Part shown: one piece after another, positions 1 to 7,330 of the stretch | Layout of the letters: the number at the start of each line of letters is the position of its first letter | Position numbering within the stretch: the first letter of the stretch is position 1 | DNA from: an uncultured Romboutsia sp. | GTDB lineage: Bacteria; Bacillota; Clostridia; Peptostreptococcales; Peptostreptococcaceae | Direction: 5' to 3' | DNA: 31,291 nt | NCBI GenBank assembly: GCA_937880075.1 | Contig: CALFLM010000011.1 | Span: 1-31,291 of the forward strand | Notes under the pieces: generated by a model | Database searches by the model: none | What the model was told of the DNA's origin: nothing | Seen by the model: the letters and a program-made list of their open reading frames with translations, nothing else | Program-made: the position numbers and the translations under genes

Positions 1-321
1 CCAAAATGTAATTCAGAATATACTTATGAAGATGGAAGCCTTTTAGTTTGTCCAGAATGTGCATATGAATGGTCACCAGAAGCAAGCAATGAAGAAGAAA
101 ATGTTATAAAAGATGTAAATGGAAATGTATTAAATGATGGAGATTCTGTAACAGTAGTAAAAGATCTTAAAGTAAAAGGAGCATCATCATCTATAAAAAT
201 AGGAACAAAAGTAAAAAATATACGTTTAGTTCCTGATGCAGCAGATGGACATGATATAGAATGTAAGATAGATGGATTTGGAGCTATGAAGTTAAAATCT
301 TCAGTAGTTAAAAAAGCATAA
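1..321 (+). CDS. PhnA/YjdM family zinc-ribbon protein (5' end cut by window)
   Basis: The frame is open from base 1 and ends at TAA 319-321; the start lies outside the window. The visible part begins PKCNSEYTYEDG and has a second cysteine pair CPEC, so it holds two CxxC knuckles of an N-terminal zinc ribbon. A C-terminal beta-rich part follows with DGDSVTVVKDLKVKG and a KxGTKVKNIRLV segment. This layout is that of the PhnA/YjdM family. The family was named after the E. coli phn locus, but its biochemical role is not established and a link to phosphonate use should not be assumed. A terminator hairpin follows directly, so it is probably the last gene of its transcript. Confidence 0.85.
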   Translation, partial: PKCNSEYTYEDGSLLVCPECAYEWSPEASNEEENVIKDVNGNVLNDGDSVTVVKDLKVKGASSSIKIGTKVKNIRLVPDAADGHDIECKIDGFGAMKLKSSVVKKA

Positions 322-339
322 TTTAATATTATATAAATT

Positions 340-373
340 AAAAAGTCGTACCTTTAAAGGTATGGCTTTTTAG
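340..373 (+). terminator. Rho-independent terminator after the phnA-like gene
   Basis: A stem of about 13 bp (AAAAAGTCGTACC with GGTATGGCTTTTT, including G-T pairs) encloses a short TTTAAA loop and runs into T residues. It lies about 20 bases after the stop codon. Confidence 0.8.
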
Positions 374-437
374 TTTATATAATATAGTGTAAGGTATAAT
401 ACTAATAGAAAATAACAAAAAATAAGGAGAAAAATAT

Positions 438-1070
438 ATGGAGATATTTACTATAGGGCATTCGAATTATAATGTAGAGAAGTTAATAGATATGCTAAGA
501 TATTATAATATAAATTGTGTTGTAGATATTAGAGGAACTCCATACTCAAAATATAATATTCAATATAATAAAGAAACAATAAGAGAGACATTGATAAAGG
601 AAGGGTTTGTATATATCTATATGGCTAAAGAATTCGCTGCAAAGAGAGAAAATAAAGAGTCATATAATAATGAAGGTTATTCAGATTTTGAAAAAGTTAT
701 ATATGAGGAAGACTTTAAAAATGGGATAAAACGACTAAAAATTGGGTGTGAAAAAGGATATAAAATAGCACTTTTAGGAGCTATGCAAGATCCGATTAGA
801 TGTCATAGAAGTATATTAGTAGGACGATCTTTAGTATAAAATGGATTTATAGTTAAACATATATTAGATGATTACTCTATAGCATCACAAGATGATATAG
901 AAAAAAGTATTTTGGAAAAGTATTTTGAAGATAGAAGTCAAATAACAATAGACTCTTTACTGGGCACAGATAAAAGTGAAGATGAAATGATAAAAGAAGC
1001 TTATAGATTAGCAAACAAAGAAATTGGATATAGAATAGAGCATTTGGATATAAAGAAAGACAAGTTATAA
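438..1070 (+). pseudogene. DUF488 family protein gene interrupted by an in-frame TAA
   Basis: An ATG at 438, with AAGGAG upstream, opens a 133-codon frame that ends at TAA 837-839. The product has the DUF488 hallmarks TIGHSN at its N-terminus, DIRGTPYSK around residue 31, and MQDPIRCHRSILVGRSL near the break. Reading on in the same frame past the TAA gives NGFIVKHILDDYSIASQDD and continues without another stop to TAA 1068-1070. That tail is what the family normally has after the CHRS motif. The intact gene would therefore have encoded about 210 residues, and a single base change (for example AAA or GAA to TAA) explains the break. The upstream piece may still be made as a truncated protein. 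DUF488 proteins have no firmly assigned activity. A sequencing error at base 837 is possible. Confidence 0.8.
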
Positions 1071-1274
1071 TAAAAATTTATAATTTTTTCTAAATCAATT
1101 ATTTATAAATATTGAGAAGCTATTATACAAGTATATTTTTCGTTAAACGTGAAACATAGGATAATGTTTATATTTATTGTTGAAAATAGTGAAGTAAATG
1201 AATATACAAGCAAAAAATCATGTTCAGAAGGTTTAAACTATAACACTTGTAAATATAAAAAGGAGATGATAATT

Positions 1275-2147
1275 TTGGATTTAAGAGAATACATAAAAAA
1301 TAATGTACTTATATTTGACGGTGCTATGGGAACTATGTTACAACAAAGGGGATTACAAATAGGTGAGAATTCAGTGTTATTTGGATTTAAAAATCCAGGT
1401 AAAGTAATGGATATACATAGATTATATTTAGAAGCGGGTTCAAATGTAATAACGACTAATACATTTGGAGCTAATGAACTTAATTTAGATAAATTAGGAT
1501 ATACAGTTGAAGAAATAGTAGATAATGCTGTAAATATAGCTAAGAAGGCTATAGAAAAATCAGATAAGTCTAAGCCAAGATTTATAGCATTAGATATAGG
1601 TCCTACAGGAGAAATGTTAGAGCCCATTGGCACTTTAAGTTTTGATAGAGCATATGAAATATTTAAAAGACAAGCTATACAAGGAGAAAAATCAGGTGCA
1701 AATTTAATAATTATAGAAACTATGATAGATTTATGTGAAGCTAAAGCCGCAGTCTTAGCAGCAAAAGAAAATACAAAATTACCAGTATTTTGTACTATGA
1801 CTTTTGATGCAAATGGAAGAAGTTTTACTGGATGTACGCCAGAAAGTATGGTTGAGACTATAGAAGGATTAGGTGCGGATGCTATTGGGGTAAACTGTTC
1901 ATTAGGACCTAAAATGTTAATACCTATAGTAGAAAAGATAACAAAAATGGCTACAGTTCCAGTTATAGTACAAGCTAATGCAGGACTTCCTGAAATAGTT
2001 AATGGTCAAGCTATATACAATATAGATTCAGAAGAGTTTTTTACTGTAATTGAAAAGTTTATTCAACTTGGTGCATCTATAATAGGTGGATGCTGTGGAA
2101 CAAATCCAGAATTTATAAAGAAAATTTCAGATAGCATATCAATATAA
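1275..2147 (+). CDS. Homocysteine S-methyltransferase domain protein (remaining N-terminal module of a MetH-type methionine synthase)
   Basis: The product has the homocysteine S-methyltransferase barrel (PF02574): FDGAMGTMLQQRG near the N-terminus, ITTNTFGAN, and the zinc-binding cysteines in GVNCSLG and GGCCGT. I start it at TTG 1275, nine bases after AGGAG 1261-1265, giving 290 residues. The longer frame from GTG 1149 adds residues unlike the family, and ATG 1266 touches the Shine-Dalgarno. Full MetH-type enzymes continue into pterin-binding and cobalamin-binding domains; here the frame ends after the first domain and debris of the others follows (2148-2397). The domain could still transfer a methyl group to homocysteine from some donor, but it cannot carry out the cobalamin/folate reaction alone. 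The domain call is firm; whether the gene is functional is open. Confidence 0.85.
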   Translation: MDLREYIKNNVLIFDGAMGTMLQQRGLQIGENSVLFGFKNPGKVMDIHRLYLEAGSNVITTNTFGANELNLDKLGYTVEEIVDNAVNIAKKAIEKSDKSKPRFIALDIGPTGEMLEPIGTLSFDRAYEIFKRQAIQGEKSGANLIIIETMIDLCEAKAAVLAAKENTKLPVFCTMTFDANGRSFTGCTPESMVETIEGLGADAIGVNCSLGPKMLIPIVEKITKMATVPVIVQANAGLPEIVNGQAIYNIDSEEFFTVIEKFIQLGASIIGGCCGTNPEFIKKISDSISI

Positions 2148-2397
2148 AAAAAGTAGGAATAGAAAAAATAATAGTTGTGTAGTATGTTATCCATCAAAAT
2201 TTGTATAAATAAAAAGGCCAACAGTTATAGGTAAAAGATTAAATCAAACAGGTAGAAAAATTCTAAAGGAATCTCTTATAAATAAAAATCTTGATTACGA
2301 AATAAATCGAGGATTAGATCAAATAGGAGTCGGCGCTGATTATTATTTAAAATATACAAAATCAGCAGTAGAAATAGCAAAATTGAACTTTAATTAA
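2148..2397 (+). pseudogene. Debris of the pterin- and cobalamin-binding domains of methionine synthase
   Basis: In the frame one base ahead of the upstream gene, 2173-2205 reads SCVVCYPSKFV, followed by a TAA at 2206. The frame then reads on as IKRPTVIGKRLNQTG and KILKESLINKNLDYEINRG up to TAA 2395-2397. PTVIGxRxNxTGxKxxKE is the recognisable beginning of the pterin-binding domain of MetH. The end, GADYYLKYTKSAVEIAK, instead resembles the last residues of a MetH cobalamin domain (GAD-x-Y-x5-AVE-xA). The two join at GAD, a triplet that both domains have at comparable places. This suggests an internal deletion removing most of both domains, plus a frameshift near 2143 and a nonsense codon at 2206. 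A terminator follows directly, as expected for the end of the original gene. Confidence 0.75.
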
Positions 2398-2398
2398 A

Positions 2399-2427
2399 GA
2401 AAATAGGGAAATTTCCCTATTTTTTAA
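2399..2427 (+). terminator. Terminator after the decayed methionine synthase
   Basis: AAATAGGG and CCCTATTT form a perfect stem around a short A/T loop, followed by a T run. Confidence 0.85.
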
Positions 2428-2530
2428 ATGTAAAAATATGTATAAATAATATTAATGTATAAAATATATAGAAAAAACTAATAAGAATGTGATAAAATAG
2501 GAAGGTGATTCTTAGGGAGGGTAGACAACG

Positions 2531-3490
2531 ATGATTGAAAATGGACAGCCTTATGCATTAGTTTTTGGAGTATCGGTTTTTGATATTTGTGGTTTTACAG
2601 ATAGAAATTATAGATGCAATGATTCTAATCCTGGTAAAGTAAAGACTTCTTTTGGAGGCGTTTGTAGAAATATCGCTGAATGTATGGCAAGAGTAGGTGT
2701 TAATACTAAATTTATATCTATTCTAGGTGATGATGAAACTGGAAATAGAATGATAGAACATTCTAAAATAATGAAGTACGATATGAGTGAATCTTTAGTA
2801 GTTAAGGGTGGACATACACCTACTTATATGGCTATTTTAGATGAGCAAGGTGAAATGGTATCTGCTGTAGTTGATATGAAAATAATAGATATGTTTACTA
2901 CAGATTTTATAGATTCAAAAGCAGAAATAATAAAAAACTCAGAATATATGATACTAGATTCAGATAGACCTGATATAGTTGAATATATAATAAAAACATT
3001 TAGTGGAAATACTAAATTTATATTAGACCCAGTATCAGCTGCTAAAGCAAAAAATATAAAGCATCTAATTAAATATTTCCATACTATAAAGCCAAATAGA
3101 TATGAAGCTGAAATAATGTGTGGATTTAAAATTAAAGATGATGAAGATTTAAGAAAAGCAGGTAAATATTTTATAGATTTAGGAATAAAAAATGTATTTA
3201 TAACACTAGATGAAGATGGAATATACTATAATAATGGTATAGAAGAAGGAAAAATAAAAGCTAATGATATACCTGTAGTTAATGTTACAGGTGCAGGTGA
3301 TTCTTTTGTTGCAGGTATAGCTAATGGATATATGAATAACATCAATATAGTAGATACTGTAAAATATGCAATATCTATGTCAACAATAACTATATCTACA
3401 GAAGAAACAATACATCCAGATATGTCTCATGAATTAGTTAAAGAATATATGAACAAAATAAACTGGACAGAAGTAAAATATATTAAATAA
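2531..3490 (+). CDS. PfkB-family sugar/nucleoside kinase (PsuK-like)
   Basis: This 319-residue protein is a ribokinase/PfkB-fold kinase. The N-terminal glycine-rich segment FGGVCRNIAECMARVG (residues 41-56) is the substrate-binding signature. KPNRYEAE is at 187-194, and the anion hole and catalytic base are in NVTGAGDSF at 251-259 (Asp257). The GGVxRNIAE form of the first motif is most like pseudouridine kinases (PsuK), which phosphorylate pseudouridine at the 5' position, so that is my best guess at substrate; other nucleosides or sugars cannot be excluded. No psuG-like glycosidase gene is adjacent. The ATG is well placed behind AGGGAGGG at 2514-2521. The gene stands alone and ends at a terminator shared with the convergent aminopeptidase gene. 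Confidence 0.85.
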   Translation: MIENGQPYALVFGVSVFDICGFTDRNYRCNDSNPGKVKTSFGGVCRNIAECMARVGVNTKFISILGDDETGNRMIEHSKIMKYDMSESLVVKGGHTPTYMAILDEQGEMVSAVVDMKIIDMFTTDFIDSKAEIIKNSEYMILDSDRPDIVEYIIKTFSGNTKFILDPVSAAKAKNIKHLIKYFHTIKPNRYEAEIMCGFKIKDDEDLRKAGKYFIDLGIKNVFITLDEDGIYYNNGIEEGKIKANDIPVVNVTGAGDSFVAGIANGYMNNINIVDTVKYAISMSTITISTEETIHPDMSHELVKEYMNKINWTEVKYIK

Positions 3491-3588
3491 AAATTTACTA
3501 TATGGAAGAAATTATGTATAATATAATAAAGCTTATAGATTAATCTGAAATAGGTTAATTCATATAAATTAAAATTTGTCGTCAACAT

Positions 3589-3625
3589 TAAAAAGACTGA
3601 AAGTATATACTTTCAGTCTTTTTTC
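3589..3625. terminator. Bidirectional terminator between convergent genes
   Basis: A perfect inverted repeat (AAAAAGACTGAAAGT / ACTTTCAGTCTTTTT, ATAT centre) with T runs on both strands separates the PfkB gene (+) from the aminopeptidase gene (-). Confidence 0.9.
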
Positions 3626-3626
3626 T

Positions 3627-4856
3627 TTAAAACGCCCAGTTTCCATCCTTAAATACTTGAATTTCTTCATCCTCATGAGTTATACCTACTATGTTCATAT
3701 CATTAGAACCTATCATGAAGTCAACATGAGTTAAACTACTGTTTATTCCGTATTTATCTAACTCTTCATCTTTTATATTGTTGCCGTCTTTTATACAAGT
3801 TTTGTAAGCCGAACCTATAGCAAAGTGGCAAGATGCATTTTCATCAAATAAAGTATTAAAGAACACTATATTTGTATCTGATATAGGCGATTTAAATGGA
3901 ACTAAAGCAACCTCACCTAAATAGTGAGAACCTTCATCTGTATCAATAAGTTTTCTTAGTGTTTCAGCACCTTTTTCAGCAGTGAAATCAACTATTTTAC
4001 CGTCTTTAAATGTTAAAGTGAAGTTATCTATTACATTACCACCGTACACTAAAGGCTTAGTACTATGAACTATACCATTAACTTTAAATTTATGAGGCAT
4101 AGAGAAAACTTCTTCAGTTGGTATATTTGCATTAAAATCAATACCATTAGGGTCCTTAGATGCACCACTTAACCATATATGTCCTTCAGGTAACTCCATA
4201 GTTAAGTCAGTTTTAGAAGATTTGAATTTTAAAGTCTTGAAGTTCTTATTATTTAAGAAATCCATTCTTAACTTTAAATCAGCATTATGTTTTTTCCAAG
4301 CATCTACAGGATCTTCCTTATCTACTCTAGTACATTTAAATATAGCATCCCAAAGTTTATCGACAGCTTCATCAGTAGATACGTTAGGGAATACTTTAGT
4401 AGCCCAGGCTTCAGTTGGAATTGAAACTATACTCCATTTACATTTATCTGATAAAGTGTAAGAACGCCATTCTTTTAAAGCTACACCAGAAGCTTTTTGG
4501 AAGTTTGCAACTCTTTGAGGGTCAACATCTTTAAGTAAATCGGGATTTTGAGCATAAACAGTTAAGAACGCTCCACCTTCTTTTGCTATATCTACATATT
4601 GGTCAGATGTCCATTTAGGGAACTCATTAAATGTTTCATCTGGAGCATGCAAATATCTTAATAAAGTACATTCTTCATCAGACCACTCTATATGTACATT
4701 TTTAGCTCCTGCTTCATAAGCGTGCTTAACCACTTTTCTAACAAAATGAGCACATTCTATTGGAGATCTAACAAGTAAAGTTTGACCTTCTTGTATGTTT
4801 ACGCCAACTTTAACTGCTAATTTTGCATATTTATCTAGATTTTTTTCAAATGACAT
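3627..4856 (-). CDS. M29 family metallo-aminopeptidase (AmpS/aminopeptidase II type)
   Basis: The 409-residue product matches the M29 (thermophilic aminopeptidase) family over its full length and usual size. The dinuclear metal ligands are all visible: Glu249 (PTEEVFSMP), Glu315 (LGEVAL), His344 (ENASCHFAIGSAY), His377 and Asp379 (SLTHVDFMIGS). These enzymes are cytosolic, form dimers and remove N-terminal residues from peptides with broad specificity. No signal peptide is present. The start is supported by AAGGAGG read on the minus strand at 4861-4868. The gene is monocistronic, divergent from the nitroreductase gene and terminated by the shared hairpin at 3589-3625. The symbol ampS is used for some relatives; I leave it blank because several paralogues exist in clostridia. 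Confidence 0.93.
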   Translation of the reverse strand: MSFEKNLDKYAKLAVKVGVNIQEGQTLLVRSPIECAHFVRKVVKHAYEAGAKNVHIEWSDEECTLLRYLHAPDETFNEFPKWTSDQYVDIAKEGGAFLTVYAQNPDLLKDVDPQRVANFQKASGVALKEWRSYTLSDKCKWSIVSIPTEAWATKVFPNVSTDEAVDKLWDAIFKCTRVDKEDPVDAWKKHNADLKLRMDFLNNKNFKTLKFKSSKTDLTMELPEGHIWLSGASKDPNGIDFNANIPTEEVFSMPHKFKVNGIVHSTKPLVYGGNVIDNFTLTFKDGKIVDFTAEKGAETLRKLIDTDEGSHYLGEVALVPFKSPISDTNIVFFNTLFDENASCHFAIGSAYKTCIKDGNNIKDEELDKYGINSSLTHVDFMIGSNDMNIVGITHEDEEIQVFKDGNWAF

Positions 4857-5186
4857 AATCTAACCTCCTTGATATTGAATTTTTAATCATTTTTAAATCT
4901 AATTATATTTTAATACATATTAGTTATAAAAATACTTAATAAATAAAAATAAATGTTTATTTTTGTAATAATACTCTATATATTCATAGACTAATTAAAT
5001 TAAATAAATGCAATAATAATTAAATATATAATTATTAAACCAATATAATAAAAATAAATAAAATGTATTAATAAATATTAAAATGTTGTAAAGTAGTATA
5101 TTTTATCATAAAACATATACAAAAAATAGAAAAAGAATTTATAATATAATATAGACACATAAAGATATTCAATTAGGAGGAAGTAA
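4857..5186. other. A+T-rich divergent intergenic region
   Basis: No coding frame is visible between the divergent aminopeptidase and nitroreductase genes. It contains the weak minus-strand promoter candidate described separately, a small inverted repeat AAAAATAAA/TTTATTTTT near 4946-4965, and two overlapping TATAAT boxes at 5140-5150 that could serve the plus-strand gene, although no good -35 is seen. Confidence 0.6.
4902..4930 (-). promoter_or_regulatory. Possible sigma-A promoter of the aminopeptidase gene
   Basis: On the minus strand a TATAAT (4907-4902) lies 17 bases downstream of TTTATA (4930-4925), a 4/6 match to the -35. In such A+T-rich DNA this can occur by chance. Confidence 0.4.
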
Positions 5187-6020
5187 ATGGAGCTATATGA
5201 TGCCATTTTTTATAGAAAATCGACTAGAAAATACTTTAATAAAAAAGTAAAAGATGATTTATTAGAAGAAGTTAAAAATGTATGTTCACAAATTAATTAT
5301 TTAAATAAAGAATTAGATATAAAAGCCCATGTTGTAGAGAGAGGTCACTTAGTACATTTTTTAATGGGGAAAGATTGTAAGGTAAAAGCACCTCATTACA
5401 TAATAGTAACATCTAATAAAGGAAATGATTATTTACAGAATATCGGATTTGCTATTGAGGAAGTAGTTTTAAAACTAACTACTTTGGGACTAGCTACATG
5501 TTGGTTAGAATGTAATATAAAAAGAGAAGATATTTTAGAATTTGTAGAATTATCAGACTCAGATGAAGAACAAAATGATATTATAATAGAATCAGAAGAA
5601 AAATACGAAGAGTCAGAAAAAGCAAATTTAGAACAGCCATATTCAATAATTGCATTTGGTTATCCAGAAGATAATGAAAAATTATTTAGGACTGATAAGG
5701 ATGTAGATCGAAAGAGTATGAATCATGTTTGTAGAAAGCTAGATAAAAGTTTAGAAAAAATTGTAGAAGCACTTAGATGGGCACCATCTATGAAAAATTC
5801 TCAACCTTGGATATTATACAACAATTCAAATATGGTTCATTTATATGAAGAAAAACAAAAGAAAAATCTTAAAGATACAAATAAAATAAGTATGGGTATA
5901 GCTCTTAGACATTTTGATATAGCATGTAATAAATTTGAATTGGAAGTTGATTATTCTAAAATAGATGCTAAAAAAAGAATTGCAAAAGAGTATTATATAA
6001 CTGCTACTTTAAAGCAATAA
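5187..6020 (+). CDS. Nitroreductase-family flavoprotein (TM1586-type)
   Basis: The 277-residue protein begins MELYDAIFYRKSTRKYFNK, the typical start of nitroreductase-fold FMN proteins. It has a second similar half from about residue 190 (LEKIVEALRWAPSMKNSQPWILY), as in the putative TM nitroreductase family (PF14512), where two half-domains make the fold. APSMKNSQPW is the segment that contacts FMN in the superfamily. Between the halves lies an acidic stretch (SDSDEEQND and neighbours, residues about 126-145). The substrate is unknown. The ATG is seven bases after AGGAGG. The gene is monocistronic and is followed by the separate pyrF promoter and leader. Confidence 0.85.
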   Translation: MELYDAIFYRKSTRKYFNKKVKDDLLEEVKNVCSQINYLNKELDIKAHVVERGHLVHFLMGKDCKVKAPHYIIVTSNKGNDYLQNIGFAIEEVVLKLTTLGLATCWLECNIKREDILEFVELSDSDEEQNDIIIESEEKYEESEKANLEQPYSIIAFGYPEDNEKLFRTDKDVDRKSMNHVCRKLDKSLEKIVEALRWAPSMKNSQPWILYNNSNMVHLYEEKQKKNLKDTNKISMGIALRHFDIACNKFELEVDYSKIDAKKRIAKEYYITATLKQ

Positions 6021-6044
6021 ATATATTTAACCTTAAAATATATG

Positions 6045-6073
6045 TTGACATTAAAAGATAAAAGTGTGATAAT
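6045..6073 (+). promoter_or_regulatory. Sigma-A promoter of pyrF
   Basis: A perfect TTGACA at 6045-6050 is followed after 17 bases by GATAAT at 6068-6073. The expected transcript start near 6080 is just before the first PyrR-like loop, giving a leader of about 480 nt. Confidence 0.8.
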
Positions 6074-6089
6074 TATACACAAAGATAGA

Positions 6090-6118
6090 CTTTAAATTAT
6101 CTCAGAGAGGATATAAAG
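6090..6118 (+). promoter_or_regulatory. Degenerate PyrR-binding loop (site 1 of 3)
   Basis: CTTTAAATTATC - TCAGAGAGG - ATATAAAG aligns with the two better PyrR loops downstream and keeps the CAGAGAGG core, but it lacks the full TCCAGAGAGGCT. The flanks can pair (CTTTA with TAAAG). I see no terminator between it and site 2, so it may be a decayed unit. Confidence 0.55.
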
Positions 6119-6154
6119 TATATTTTCAAATAATAAAATTGTAATCAATAAAAT

Positions 6155-6250
6155 CCTTAAAAGTAGTCCAGAGAGGCTAAAAAGGTTAAATATTTTATAT
6201 TATTTAAACTTGTACTTACAACCTCTGACTGGATTTGTTAGAGGTTTTTA
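6155..6250 (+). promoter_or_regulatory. PyrR-dependent attenuator (site 2: binding loop plus terminator)
   Basis: The PyrR loop is at 6155-6185: CCTTAAAAGTAG - TCCAGAGAGGCT - AAAAAGG, matching the consensus bound by UMP/UTP-loaded PyrR. A terminator stem follows, AACCTCTGAC (6220-6229) with GTTAGAGGTT (6237-6246) and Ts. The AGAGG of the loop can pair with CCTCT of the terminator arm, giving the competing antiterminator. By family knowledge, PyrR with high UMP holds the loop and lets the terminator form, lowering pyrF expression. Confidence 0.85.
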
Positions 6251-6275
6251 ATATATAAATAAAAATATAATAAAG

Positions 6276-6360
6276 TCTTTTAAACTAGTCCAGAGAGGCT
6301 GGGAAAGATATCTGTGATAGATAAAATCCTTATACCTCATTTTGGTGTAAGGTTTTTTTT
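6276..6360 (+). promoter_or_regulatory. PyrR-dependent attenuator (site 3: binding loop plus terminator)
   Basis: A second complete unit: the loop at 6276-6308 with TCCAGAGAGGCT, then a terminator stem CCTTATACC (6328-6336) with GGTGTAAGG (6344-6352) and eight Ts. GAGG of the loop can pair with CCTC at 6335-6338. It lies in series with the unit at 6155-6250, so polymerase must pass two attenuators to reach pyrF. Confidence 0.85.
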
Positions 6361-6530
6361 AGCAACGGATGTATACGCAGCGGGAGCAAGGATATATCGT
6401 TGGCGACATGAAATGCTTCTCCGACACGTCGCTTAAGCGAAGCGAATTTTTTACTTTAGCAACGAACGAAGTCGTTGGCGATATGAAATGTTTCGCCGAC
6501 ACAGTCGCTTAAGCATAGCGAATTTTTATA
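6361..6530 (+). repeat. Pair of G+C-rich degenerate repeats with hairpin and terminator-like ends
   Basis: Two units, 6361-6452 and 6458-6528, each begin AGCAACG and end with GCGAATTTTT. They share about 55 bp at high identity: CGTTGGCGA, ATGAAATG, CCGACAC, GTCGCTTAAGC, then AGCGAATTTTT. Unit 2 is about 44% G+C by hand count, well above the surrounding DNA. Each unit can form two hairpins. One is GTTGGCGA with TCGCCGAC (perfect in unit 2 apart from a G-T pair). The other is TCGCT with AGCGA followed by Ts, which looks like a short terminator. Unit 1 carries an extra stretch near 6368-6398. The block lies between the last pyrF attenuator and the pyrF ribosome binding site and has no open frame. 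It looks like a mobile or dispersed repeat; its name and function are unknown to me. Confidence 0.7.
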
Positions 6531-6557
6531 GGCTTTATTAAAGAGGGAGAGTTAACA

Positions 6558-7286
6558 ATGGTAAATGGAAGAGAAAAACTAATAGTAGCAATAGATACAA
6601 ATGAATTTGATAAAGCTAAAGAATTGATAGATAAGCTAGAGGATAGTGTAGATATATTTAAAGTAGGTTTAGAGCAATATGTAGCTACAAGAGGAAAAAC
6701 AGTTGACTATTTAAACGAAAAAGGCAAGAAAATTTTCTTAGACCTTAAGTTTCACGATATACCAAATACAATGCAAAGTGCAGTAAGAGCAGCTGTAAGA
6801 GATAATGTATGGTTAATGACTATACATGTATCAGATATAGAAGGTATGAGACAGTGTGCTCAAGCGGCCAAAGAAGAAGCTGAGAAATTAGGTATAGAAA
6901 AACCAATAATAGTAGGTGTTACTGTTTTAACATCATTAAGTAATCAAGATTTACAAGATATAGGATGCAATATGACAACTGAAGAGCTAGCTATAAAAAG
7001 AGCTAAGTTAGCAAAAGAAGCAGGAATAGATGGAATAGTTTGTTCAGCACAAGAAGTAGACAAAATAGTTGAAGCTTGTGGTAAAGATTTCATTACAGTA
7101 TGTCCAGGAATAAGACCAGCAAATTCTTCAGCAGGAGATCAAAAAAGAGTAGTTACTCCTAAGGATGCTATAAATAAAGGGGCTCATTACTTAGTAGTAG
7201 GAAGACCTATAACTAAAGCTGAAAACCCAAGTGAAGCGGCAGTTAATATAGTAAAAGAAATAGAATTATACAATATATCTGAATAA
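6558..7286 (+). CDS. pyrF: Orotidine 5'-phosphate decarboxylase
   Basis: The enzyme catalyses the last step of UMP synthesis, decarboxylating OMP in the cytosol. The 242-residue protein has the catalytic charged array in FLDLKFHDIPNT, with Asp62, Lys64 and Asp67. It also carries the phosphate-binding end VCPGIRPANSSAGDQKR and VVGRPITKAENP. Length and motifs fit the Bacillus-type (PyrF group 1) enzyme. ATG 6558 follows GAGGGAGA with normal spacing. It stands alone here: no other pyr gene is adjacent and a strong hairpin follows. Expression should be set by pyrimidine supply through the PyrR leader; the G+C-rich repeat in the untranslated region might add further premature termination. Confidence 0.97.
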   Translation: MVNGREKLIVAIDTNEFDKAKELIDKLEDSVDIFKVGLEQYVATRGKTVDYLNEKGKKIFLDLKFHDIPNTMQSAVRAAVRDNVWLMTIHVSDIEGMRQCAQAAKEEAEKLGIEKPIIVGVTVLTSLSNQDLQDIGCNMTTEELAIKRAKLAKEAGIDGIVCSAQEVDKIVEACGKDFITVCPGIRPANSSAGDQKRVVTPKDAINKGAHYLVVGRPITKAENPSEAAVNIVKEIELYNISE

Positions 7287-7330
7287 TAATAAAGGGATAA
7301 AACTGGATGTTTTATCCCTTTATTATTATA
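7284..7330. terminator. Bidirectional terminator between pyrF and the DUF3298 gene
   Basis: A perfect 19-bp inverted repeat, AATAATAAAGGGATAAAAC with GTTTTATCCCTTTATTATT, with a five-base loop. It begins inside the pyrF stop codon and ends just before the stop of the convergent gene. Confidence 0.9.

Noticed and set aside
1149..1274. Longer start of the homocysteine methyltransferase at GTG 1149
   Set aside because: The extra residues are not family-like and lack a ribosome binding site; TTG 1275 has AGGAG nine bases upstream.
1071..1274. SAM (S-box) riboswitch before the methionine synthase remnant
   Set aside because: I looked for the conserved S-box core and a terminator pair and found neither.
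1238..1633. Minus-strand open frame inside the methionine synthase remnant
   Set aside because: It is the antisense shadow of a clear gene, with no ribosome binding site or family motif. The same holds for the other long antisense frames, for example 21205-21651 and 26136-26546.
6361..6530. CRISPR-like array from the G+C-rich repeats
   Set aside because: There are only two diverged units, no regular spacers and no cas genes; the units contain hairpins and T runs instead.
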